Shown here piece by piece: positions 1 through 5,667 of a stretch of 8,589 bases of DNA (positions are counted from its first letter, which is position 1; every line of letters begins with the position of its first letter). The DNA is from Flavobacteriaceae bacterium (GTDB lineage: Bacteria; Bacteroidota; Bacteroidia; Flavobacteriales; Flavobacteriaceae): NCBI GenBank assembly GCA_947377425.1, contig CANCFZ010000101.1, positions 1 through 8,589 on the forward strand, read 5' to 3'. Below the pieces are notes generated by a model, which was given only the letters and a program-made list of their open reading frames with translations, made no database searches and was not told where the DNA came from. Position numbers and translations under genes: made by a program.

Positions 1-597
1 AAATCGATGGCTGATGCTTATTCTAAAAATGTAGCTCCAAAATATGACGAGTTGAATTTGAAAAATATTGCTTTACAAAGAACTTATATGAAAGGAATTT
101 TGGAATTAAGTCCAAAATCTGCACGAATTTTTCCAGATGCTAACAGTACTTTACGTGTAACTTACGGGAAAGTAAAAGGTTACAAACCAAATGATGCTGT
201 TTATTATGAACCATTTACAACTTTAGATGGAGTAATGGAAAAATATGTTCCTGGCGATTATGAATTTGATGTTCCAAAGAAACTTATTGATTTATACAAT
301 GCTAAAGATTATGGTGTTTATGGTGTAAAAGGAAAAATGCCAGTTTGTTTTATTGCAACAAACCACACGACTGGTGGGAATTCGGGAAGTCCAGCCTTGG
401 ATGCCAATGGTAATTTAATTGGCTTGAATTTTGATAGAGTTTGGGAAGGAACAATGAGCGATGTTTATTATTCTCCAGACATTTGTAGAAACATTATGGT
501 TGATGTTCGGTATGTTTTATTCATCATTGATAAGTTTGCAGGAGCTCAAAACATCATTAATGAATTGAAAATCACACATTCAACTAATAAAAAATAA
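1..597 (+). CDS. dpp11: S46 family dipeptidyl peptidase, DPP11 type (Asp/Glu-specific), 3' part only
   Basis: The reading frame is open from base 1, so the 5' part lies outside the window; about 198 C-terminal residues of a protein that is normally about 700-720 residues are present. Seen: the catalytic serine motif GNSGSP, with its Ser codon at 382-384, followed by LIGLNFDRVWEGTMSD. Family S46 enzymes are periplasmic or surface serine exopeptidases that remove dipeptides from peptide N-termini. In this family the residue 18 positions after the catalytic Ser sets specificity: Gly in DPP7 (hydrophobic P1) and Arg in DPP11 (acidic P1). Here it is Arg (436-438), so I call DPP11. The His and Asp of the triad are off-window. 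The likely role is trimming peptides after Asp or Glu for amino-acid use. The ATG at 7 is an internal Met, not the start. No convincing terminator follows the stop. Confidence 0.85.
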   Translation, partial: KSMADAYSKNVAPKYDELNLKNIALQRTYMKGILELSPKSARIFPDANSTLRVTYGKVKGYKPNDAVYYEPFTTLDGVMEKYVPGDYEFDVPKKLIDLYNAKDYGVYGVKGKMPVCFIATNHTTGGNSGSPALDANGNLIGLNFDRVWEGTMSDVYYSPDICRNIMVDVRYVLFIIDKFAGAQNIINELKITHSTNKK

Positions 598-616
598 CTT
601 TAAGTATTTTTTAAGT

Positions 617-633
617 TTGGCACGAAATTTGTA
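617..633 (+). promoter_or_regulatory. Sigma-54-like -24/-12 element
   Basis: The bases TTGGCACG at 617-624, four bases, then TTGTA at 629-633 match the RpoN consensus TGGCACGnnnnTTGCW at every conserved position except the C of the -12 GC, which is T. Spacing between the GG and the -12 G is exact. A start would fall near 643-645, giving a leader of about 110 bases to the small lipoprotein gene at 754. This is a sequence match only. The GC to GT change weakens it, and no activator site is recognised upstream. Confidence 0.4.
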
Positions 634-708
634 AAGTAATAAATCGGAATTCAAAGTTAGGATTTTTAAAAAAAGTTAAATAAAAAATTTTTCGATTAAA
701 AAAATTTA

Positions 709-716
709 TATCTTTG
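709..716 (+). promoter_or_regulatory. Bacteroidota -7 promoter element upstream of the small lipoprotein gene
   Basis: TATCTTTG fits the Bacteroidota housekeeping -7 consensus TAnnTTTG exactly. The -33 region is only T-rich (about 688-692) without a clear TTG, so the promoter is incomplete by consensus. Transcription would begin near 723, leaving a leader of about 30 bases before the ATG at 754. No Shine-Dalgarno is visible; the bases before the ATG are A/T-rich, as usual in this phylum. Confidence 0.6.
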
Positions 717-753
717 CTCCGAATTAATAATTAACCTTTTATATTAAATTAAG

Positions 754-984
754 ATGAAAAAAGTATTTTTAAGTTTAGCTGTTATCGCTGCATTAACTGT
801 AGTATCTTGTAAACAATCAGAAAACGCTGAAGCTCCTGCTGCTGACACAACTGCTGTTGCTGACACAACTGCTGCTCCTGCTGCTGATACAACTGCTGCT
901 CCTGCTGCTGACACAACTGCTGCTCCAGCTGCTGAAACTGCTGCTCCAGCTGCACCTGCTGCTGAAGCTCCAGCTAAAAAATAA
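754..984 (+). CDS. Small Ala/Pro/Thr-rich repeat lipoprotein
   Basis: A 76-residue protein with a lipoprotein signal peptide: MKK, a hydrophobic stretch, then the lipobox VVSC with the acylated Cys at residue 19. The mature part of about 57 residues is almost wholly low-complexity, built on an eight-residue unit close to AAPAADTT that repeats about three to four times and then decays into AAETAAPAAPAAEAPA. It ends in KK. Nearly all Ala codons are GCT, making a 24-base tandem repeat at DNA level. It has no catalytic fold and is probably extended and anchored to a membrane. Similar short lipoproteins are familiar in Flavobacterium genomes, but I know of no proven function. A strong terminator follows and a -7 element precedes it, so it appears to be a single-gene unit, perhaps highly expressed. 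Confidence 0.8.
   Translation: MKKVFLSLAVIAALTVVSCKQSENAEAPAADTTAVADTTAAPAADTTAAPAADTTAAPAAETAAPAAPAAEAPAKK
838..975 (+). repeat. Imperfect 24-base tandem repeat coding for AAPAADTT
   Basis: The unit is built from GCTGCTCCTGCTGCTGA followed by CACAACT (one copy GATACAACT). Best copies lie between about 838 and 925, followed by degenerate GCT/CCA-rich remnants. The repeats keep frame in the lipoprotein gene, so copy-number change would lengthen or shorten the mature chain without a frameshift. Confidence 0.75.
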
Positions 985-1011
985 TTAGAACACTGTTCTA
1001 GTTTAAAAAAT

Positions 1012-1040
1012 AAAAGCTCCGCAAATGCGGAGCTTTTTTA
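1012..1040. terminator. Bidirectional intrinsic terminator between convergent genes
   Basis: The stem GCTCCGC (1016-1022) pairs perfectly with GCGGAGC (1027-1033) around the loop AAAT. Flanking A4 and T6 runs extend the stem and give a U-tract on both strands. It lies 27 bases after the lipoprotein stop and 14 bases beyond the stop of the minus-strand gene, so it can end both transcripts. Confidence 0.9.
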
Positions 1041-1053
1041 TACATCTAATTTT

Positions 1054-1425
1054 TTAAAAAAATCCAAAAACTTCTTCAGCAGATGGAAAAATAAGATCTT
1101 GATTAGAAAAATCCAATACTTCCGATTTATGTAAGGTTCTTATTATTTCACCAACACCCTTCTCCATCAGCAACTGCGTTGTATATTTTCTACTAACTGC
1201 AATTTCTTTTTCTTTCAAAATTATTTTAAAATACAATTTTCCGTTTTTTGATTTAAACTTCATAAAGAAAATAGCATCGGCATCTTTCTTCAAGGCCTCA
1301 ATATCTTCTTCACATTCAAATCGCAATTCAAAATCATTACTTATTAAAATAGTCTTCCCTTTTCTGGAAGTAAATTCGTATTTATAATATCCATTTTGTC
1401 TTTTTGTAATTACAAAAGTCCCCAT
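1054..1425 (-). CDS. DUF1508 / YegP-like protein
   Basis: I start at the ATG 1425-1423 (MGTFVITKRQNGYYKYEF), giving 123 residues. The frame stays open upstream to 1476, but that extension codes through the tRNA terminator hairpin and looks non-native. Two tandem copies of a fold of about 50 residues are visible: FVITKRQNGYYKYEFTSRKG with ISNDF (residues 4-50), then FMKFKSKNGKLYFKIILKEK with AVSRKY (residues 53-100). This matches the doubled arrangement of YegP-type DUF1508 proteins, small cytoplasmic beta-rich proteins of unproven function. Copy 2 has diverged from the family more than copy 1. The gene follows the tRNA pair on the same strand, with a terminator between. I found no clean promoter of its own, so readthrough from the tRNA unit is possible. 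Confidence 0.75.
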   Translation of the reverse strand: MGTFVITKRQNGYYKYEFTSRKGKTILISNDFELRFECEEDIEALKKDADAIFFMKFKSKNGKLYFKIILKEKEIAVSRKYTTQLLMEKGVGEIIRTLHKSEVLDFSNQDLIFPSAEEVFGFF

Positions 1426-1459
1426 AAAATGTTTAAATAAGTATTCGATTATACAAATA

Positions 1460-1493
1460 AAAAAAGCTCCAAACATTAGTTTGAAGCTTTTTT
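1460..1493 (-). terminator. Intrinsic terminator after tRNA-Leu
   Basis: Read on the minus strand, AAAAAAGCTTCAAAC pairs with GTTTGGAGCTTTTTT around the loop TAAT, with one T-G wobble, and runs into a T-tract. It starts two bases after the tRNA-Leu 3' end and sits upstream of the YegP-like gene, closing the tRNA transcript. Confidence 0.8.
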
Positions 1494-1494
1494 G

Positions 1495-1580
1495 TACTCA
1501 GAGCGGGACTTGAACCCGCACGAACATTACTGTTCACTGGATTTTAAGTCCAGCGTGTCTACCAATTTCACCATCCGAGC
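1495..1580 (-). tRNA. tRNA-Leu (anticodon TAA)
   Basis: The 86-base cloverleaf on the minus strand has acceptor GCTCGGA pairing with TCTGAGT (two G-U wobbles). The anticodon stem CTGGA/TCCAG encloses CT-TAA-AA, with the anticodon at 1546-1544. A long type II variable arm (GAACA, loop GTAA, TGTTC) is typical of leucine tRNA. The T-arm is GCGGG-TTCAAGT-CCCGC and the discriminator is A. CCA is not encoded. It decodes UUA, the favoured leucine codon in AT-rich genomes. Confidence 0.95.
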
Positions 1581-1593
1581 AGTATATTGGTTG

Positions 1594-1666
1594 AGCGAAA
1601 AACGGGATTCGAACCCGCGACCTCGACCTTGGCAAGGTCGCGCTCTACCAACTGAGCTATTTTCGC
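1594..1666 (-). tRNA. tRNA-Gly (anticodon GCC)
   Basis: The 73-base cloverleaf has a perfect acceptor stem, GCGAAAA/TTTTCGC. The D-arm is GCTCAGTTGGTAGAGC. The anticodon stem CGACC/GGTCG encloses TT-GCC-AA, with the anticodon at 1633-1631. The T-arm is GCGGG-TTCGAAT-CCCGT and the discriminator is T, usual for glycine tRNA. CCA is not encoded. It is first in a two-tRNA unit, 13 bases ahead of tRNA-Leu. Confidence 0.96.
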
Positions 1667-1714
1667 ATTATCAAATTTTGTAAGAACGACAACACTTGTT
1701 CCGTATTGCGGATG

Positions 1715-1745
1715 CAAATGTAATACTTAAATTGAATTATACAAA
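1715..1745 (-). promoter_or_regulatory. Promoter of the tRNA-Gly/tRNA-Leu unit
   Basis: On the minus strand TTTG (1745-1742) is followed by 19 bases and then TACATTTG (1722-1715), a full match to the Bacteroidota -33/-7 consensus. Transcription would start near 1708, about 40 bases before tRNA-Gly. It lies between mutS and the tRNAs, so the tRNAs do not depend on mutS transcription. Confidence 0.8.
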
Positions 1746-1798
1746 CGTTTTTTGTAAAAAAATAGCAATAAAAGCATAATGTCTTGAAAACCTATTCT

Positions 1799-4405
1799 TT
1801 ACTTTTTAAGCAACATTCGTTTTATTTCGTTTAGTTTCATTAATGCTTCAACTGGAGTTAATGTATTAATGTCTAAACCTAGAATTTCTTCTTTAATTTC
1901 TTCCAACAAAGGATCATCTAAATTAAAAATACTCAATTGCATTTCATCTTTGGCTGATTTTATTCCATGAAGAGCGTCTCCTGAATGATCTTTTTCTAGT
2001 TTTTTAAGTAACTTTTGAGCTTTTTGAATCACAATTTGAGGCATTCCAGCCATTTTTGCAACATGAATTCCAAAACTATGAGCACTTCCTCCTTTTACTA
2101 ATTTTCTAATGAACAAGACAGTATCTTTTAACTCTTTTACAGAAACATTATAATTCTGAATTCGAGGTAACATTTCACTCATTTCATTTAATTCATGATA
2201 ATGTGTTGCAAATAGTGTTTTAGGTCGGGCTGGATTTTCATGCAAAAATTCAGCTATCGCCCAAGCTATCGAAATTCCATCATAAGTACTTGTTCCTCGA
2301 CCAATTTCATCTAAAAGCACCAAACTTCTATCTGAAATATTATTTAAGATAGAAGCGGTTTCATTCATTTCGACCATAAAAGTAGATTCACCCATCGAAA
2401 TATTATCGCTCGCTCCTACTCTAGTAAATATTTTGTCTATAATTCCCATTCTTACAGCTTCTGCCGGAACAAAACTTCCCATTTGAGCTAATAGAACAAT
2501 CAAAGCTGTTTGACGGAGAATTGCCGATTTACCAGACATATTTGGACCCGTAATCATAATTAATTGTTGTGTTTCTCTATCTAAATAAACATCATTAGCA
2601 ATGTAGGGAACTCCAACTGGCAATTGTTTTTCTATAACTGGATGACGACCATTGGTAATTTCCAACTCGAAAGTATCATCAATTATTGGGCAAACATAAT
2701 TATTTTCTATTGCCAACTGCGTGAATGATGTCAAACAATCTAATTGGGCTATCAAATTAGCATTTAATTGAACTGGTTTAATATATGTCGCAATCCAACT
2801 GACTAATTGCTCAAATAATTGTCCTTCTATTTGGTGAATTTTTTCTTCCGCACCAAGAATTTTGGTTTCGTATTCTTTTAATTCTTCTGTAATATATCGT
2901 TCGGCATTTACCAACGTTTGCTTTCTAATCCATTCGGCAGGAACTTTATCTTTGTGCGTGTTTCTCACTTCGATATAGTATCCAAAAACATTATTAAAGG
3001 AGATTCTCAAAGAAGAAATTCCAGTCAATTCAGATTCTCTTTTTTCGATACCTTCTAAAAATTCTTTTCCAGAAAATGCAATGCTCCGCAATTCGTCCAA
3101 TTCGGCATGAATTCCTGTTGTAATGGCATTTCCTTTAGAAATTGCGACTGGTGCATCTTGATTTAAGGTAGTTTTAATTTTTTCGCGAAGCAAATCGCAA
3201 CTGTGAAAACTATCTCCAATAACGCGAACTGCTTCTTGCTTGCTTTCTAGCGCCAATGTTCTTATCGGAATAATAGCATCTAATGATTCTTTCAAATAAA
3301 TTACTTCTCGTGGAGAAACTTTTCCAGTTGCAATTTTTGAAATTAAACGTTCCAGATCTGAAATTTGTTTAATTTGATATTGAATCTTCTGAAGAATTTC
3401 TTGATTTTCTTTCAAATAAGTAACGACTTCATGACGACTTCTAACCTTAATTGCATCTTTCAATGGCAATGCCAACCAACGTTTTAGCAATCTTCCTCCC
3501 ATTGGCGAAAGCGTTTTATCGATTACATCCAATAGCGTAACTGCATTTGGGTTATAACTGTGGTATAATTCTAAATTTCGAATCGTGAATCTATCCATCC
3601 AAACGTAAGCATCTTCGGCAATACGCTGAATACTTGTTATATGTTGTACTCTATTGTGCTGTGTTTCTGATAAATAATATAAAATTGCACCCGATGAAAT
3701 TATTCCTTCTTGTAGTTCTTCTATTCCAAACCCTTTTAATGAATTGGTTTGAAAATGATTGGTTAAAGTTTCAAAAGCATAATCTTCTTGATACACCCAA
3801 TCTTCAAGATAAAAAGTATTAAAATCTTCTCCGAAAGCTTCCTTAAATAGGTTTCTATTGTTTTTTTGGATTAAAATTTCACTCGGACTAAAATTTTGAA
3901 GCAACTTATCAATATATTCCTCATTTCCTTGAGCGGTTAGAAACTCACCTGTTGAAACATCTAAAAATGAAACACCAAGTTGCTTTTTACCAAAATAAAT
4001 AGAAGCCAAAAAATTATTGGATTTAGAACTTAAAACCTCATCGTTCATAGAAACACCAGGCGTTACCAATTCGGTTACACCTCTTTTAACAATGGTTTTA
4101 GTCATTTTTGGATCTTCCAATTGGTCACAAATTGCAACACGAAGTCCAGCTTTTACCAACTTTGGCAAATACGTATTTATTGAATGATGCGGAAATCCTG
4201 CAAGTGCGGTTTCTGTTTCACTTCCTGCACCTCTTTTTGTTAATGTGATTCCGAGGATTTTGGAAGCTCGAATTGCATCGTCACCAAATGTTTCGTAAAA
4301 ATCTCCAACTCTAAACAATAAACAAGCATCAGGATATTTCCTTTTTATCTCGTTATATTGTTTCATTAATGGCGTTTCTTTTGGAGTTTTTTCTTTTGAC
4401 GACAA
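1799..4405 (-). CDS. mutS: DNA mismatch repair protein MutS
   Basis: This full-length 868-residue MutS (E. coli 853) recognises mispairs and small loops and licenses repair through MutL. The N-terminal mismatch-binding motif is DFYETFGDDA, with Phe36 and Glu38 at the same positions as in E. coli. The connector, lever and clamp regions follow. The ATPase domain has Walker A GPNMSGKS (620-627), the signature STFMVEMNE, Walker B LVLLDEIGRGTSTYDG with Asp699-Glu700, and the His switch TLFATHYHE. Near the C-terminus QLSIF (823-827) resembles the beta-clamp-binding motif, followed by a helical dimer/tetramer tail. The start ATG (4405-4403) gives MSSKEKTPKETPLMKQY, typical of flavobacterial MutS. 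No key residue is missing. No strong promoter is visible upstream; TAAATTCG at 4440-4433 is a one-mismatch -7 candidate. No MutL or other repair gene is adjacent. Confidence 0.98.
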   Translation of the reverse strand: MSSKEKTPKETPLMKQYNEIKRKYPDACLLFRVGDFYETFGDDAIRASKILGITLTKRGAGSETETALAGFPHHSINTYLPKLVKAGLRVAICDQLEDPKMTKTIVKRGVTELVTPGVSMNDEVLSSKSNNFLASIYFGKKQLGVSFLDVSTGEFLTAQGNEEYIDKLLQNFSPSEILIQKNNRNLFKEAFGEDFNTFYLEDWVYQEDYAFETLTNHFQTNSLKGFGIEELQEGIISSGAILYYLSETQHNRVQHITSIQRIAEDAYVWMDRFTIRNLELYHSYNPNAVTLLDVIDKTLSPMGGRLLKRWLALPLKDAIKVRSRHEVVTYLKENQEILQKIQYQIKQISDLERLISKIATGKVSPREVIYLKESLDAIIPIRTLALESKQEAVRVIGDSFHSCDLLREKIKTTLNQDAPVAISKGNAITTGIHAELDELRSIAFSGKEFLEGIEKRESELTGISSLRISFNNVFGYYIEVRNTHKDKVPAEWIRKQTLVNAERYITEELKEYETKILGAEEKIHQIEGQLFEQLVSWIATYIKPVQLNANLIAQLDCLTSFTQLAIENNYVCPIIDDTFELEITNGRHPVIEKQLPVGVPYIANDVYLDRETQQLIMITGPNMSGKSAILRQTALIVLLAQMGSFVPAEAVRMGIIDKIFTRVGASDNISMGESTFMVEMNETASILNNISDRSLVLLDEIGRGTSTYDGISIAWAIAEFLHENPARPKTLFATHYHELNEMSEMLPRIQNYNVSVKELKDTVLFIRKLVKGGSAHSFGIHVAKMAGMPQIVIQKAQKLLKKLEKDHSGDALHGIKSAKDEMQLSIFNLDDPLLEEIKEEILGLDINTLTPVEALMKLNEIKRMLLKK

Positions 4406-4502
4406 TGGGATTCCTATTTAATAATTAGAGCACGAATTTAATTATTTATACTCAATATGAAACGATGAAAAAAATAATTTTAAATTTTAAGTTTTTTTTA
4501 AG

Positions 4503-4532
4503 TTGTTTGTTTTATTTTTTTATTTAGATTTG
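4503..4532 (+). promoter_or_regulatory. Promoter of the DUF1573 gene
   Basis: TTG (4503-4505), 19 bases, then TAGATTTG (4525-4532) match the Bacteroidota -33/-7 consensus. Transcription would start near 4539, leaving a leader of about 20 bases to the ATG at 4560. The leader ends TAAACAACA, A-rich and without Shine-Dalgarno, as is common in this group. Confidence 0.8.
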
Positions 4533-4559
4533 CTTGTTAATTTTTTAATTTAAACAACA

Positions 4560-5054
4560 ATGAAAAGAATATTATTATTAGCTATGCTAGTTGTTTTTGG
4601 TGTAACATCATCAAACGCACAAACAAAATCAAAAGCAAAATCAAAAGCAAAAAAAGTTGTTGCTGCAAAAGTTGAAACTCCAAAAACTCCAGCTATTGAA
4701 GGAGCAGGTATGGTTTTTGACAATGAAACTATTGATTATGGGACAATTCCAGCAGATTCGGATGGTAACAGAAAATTTGAATTTACAAATAATGGAAATA
4801 AACCATTAATCATCACTAATACTCAAGGATCTTGTGGATGTACTGTTCCAACTACACCTAAAGAACCAATTGCTCCAGGAGCTAAAGGGTTTATTGGTGT
4901 GCACTATGCAACTGATAGAGCAGGACAACCATTTACTAAAACGGTTACTGTAACATCTAATGCTGTTGGTCAAGAAACTAAAGTTTTAACAATAAAAGGA
5001 ACTGTTTTGCCTCGCGCTACTCCAGCTGCACCAGCAACTGAAGTAAAAAGCTAA
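4560..5054 (+). CDS. Secreted DUF1573 protein
   Basis: A 164-residue exported protein. The signal peptide is MKRILLLAMLVVFGVTSSNA, with cleavage expected after Ala20. A Lys/Ala-rich basic linker follows (22-45, KSKAKSKAKK). Residues 51-150 form a DUF1573 domain: MVFDNETIDYGTIPADSDG, then FEFTNNGNKPLIITN, the hallmark GSCGCTVP (Cys92, Cys94), PIAPG, and VTVTSNA...LTIKGTV. DUF1573 is an Ig-like beta sandwich, common in Bacteroidota, in the periplasm or at the surface, with no established activity. The C-terminus is a short Pro/Ala tail. It has its own promoter and a terminator 21 bases downstream, so it is largely monocistronic. The family call is firm; the function is unknown. Confidence 0.9.
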   Translation: MKRILLLAMLVVFGVTSSNAQTKSKAKSKAKKVVAAKVETPKTPAIEGAGMVFDNETIDYGTIPADSDGNRKFEFTNNGNKPLIITNTQGSCGCTVPTTPKEPIAPGAKGFIGVHYATDRAGQPFTKTVTVTSNAVGQETKVLTIKGTVLPRATPAAPATEVKS

Positions 5055-5075
5055 TATTTTTTTACACCATAAATT

Positions 5076-5104
5076 AAGCTTCCTCTTTTGGAAGCTTTTT
5101 TTTT
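5076..5104 (+). terminator. Intrinsic terminator after the DUF1573 gene
   Basis: AAGCTTCC (5076-5083) pairs perfectly with GGAAGCTT (5090-5097) around the loop TCTTTT, followed by T's to 5104. It ends only 13 bases before the ATG of the RNA methyltransferase, so that gene depends on readthrough or a promoter squeezed into this region. Confidence 0.88.
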
Positions 5105-5117
5105 AACTATAAATCAA

Positions 5118-5648
5118 ATGAGGAAATTAGAAAACAGTGAACTTGAAAGAAAATCTATAAATGATTTCAAACAAGCAGAAAAAACTCCAATTATTATCGT
5201 TTTAGATGACATTAGAAGTTTGCATAACATTGGTTCTGTATTTAGAACATCGGATGCTTTTTTAATTGAAAGAATATACTTGTGTGGAATTACCGCAACT
5301 CCTCCAAACAAAGAAATTCACAAAACTGCTCTTGGAGCAACAGAAACTGTTTCTTGGGAATACAATAAAAATGTGATTGAAATTATTGAAAAATTAAAAC
5401 AAGAAAACATTCTGGTTTATGCGATAGAACAAGTTGAAAATGCAGTGTTTTTAAATGATTTTCAACCCATAAAAAACAAAAAATACGCTTTAGTTTTTGG
5501 AAATGAAGTTTATGGTGTTTCGCAAGATGCCATTAAAGTTTGTGATGGTTCTATTGAAATACCACAATTAGGAACCAAACATTCTTTAAATATTTCTGTC
5601 AGTGCTGGAATCGTAGTTTGGGATTTGTTTCAGAAGCTTAACTCATAG
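5118..5648 (+). CDS. SpoU/TrmH-family RNA methyltransferase
   Basis: I start at ATG 5118 (MRKLENSELERKS), giving 176 residues. A longer frame from a TTG at 5088 lies inside the terminator hairpin and is rejected. The three SPOUT motifs are present: motif 1 NIGSVFRTSDAF (37-48, with Asn37 and the catalytic-type Arg43), motif 2 ALVFGNEVYGVS (124-135), and motif 3 IEIPQLGTKHSLNISVS (146-162), which form the trefoil knot that binds S-adenosylmethionine. The family 2'-O-methylates ribose in tRNA or rRNA. The protein is short and lacks the N-terminal RNA-binding domain of RlmB-like members, closer to the minimal TrmH/TrmL layout. The exact RNA target cannot be read from sequence. The gene ends 19 bases before the next start. 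Confidence 0.9.
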   Translation: MRKLENSELERKSINDFKQAEKTPIIIVLDDIRSLHNIGSVFRTSDAFLIERIYLCGITATPPNKEIHKTALGATETVSWEYNKNVIEIIEKLKQENILVYAIEQVENAVFLNDFQPIKNKKYALVFGNEVYGVSQDAIKVCDGSIEIPQLGTKHSLNISVSAGIVVWDLFQKLNS

Positions 5649-5667
5649 AAATTTGCTAAATTCACAC

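Noticed and set aside
595..618. AACTTTAA...TTAAGTT possible hairpin after the S46 gene
   Set aside because: Only weak A/T pairs with a bulged T and no GC-rich stem; not supportable as a terminator.
754..984. The repeat tract as a CRISPR-like or mobile repeat
   Set aside because: Units are direct, adjacent, codon-phased and without spacers; it is a coding repeat.
1426..1476. 17-residue N-terminal extension of the YegP-like gene
   Set aside because: The extension is coded by the tRNA terminator hairpin region, and the family begins at MGTFVI-like sequence; the start at 1425 is preferred.
1492..1683. 63-codon plus-strand open frame
   Set aside because: It is the antisense of the two tRNA genes (tRNA-Leu and tRNA-Gly), which fold fully; not a protein gene.
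3634..3822. 62-codon plus-strand frame inside mutS
   Set aside because: Shadow of the mutS coding strand; no promoter and no family features.
4465..4527. 20-codon ORF starting MKKIILNFKFF in the mutS/DUF1573 spacer, resembling a leader peptide
   Set aside because: It spans the -33 element and ends inside the -7 element of the DUF1573 promoter, so it would lie upstream of the transcript; AT-rich DNA yields such hydrophobic frames by chance.
5653..5667. TTG start adding five residues to the lectin protein
   Set aside because: The ATG at 5668 begins a normal signal peptide (MKNIKINK then a hydrophobic core); the extension adds nothing.
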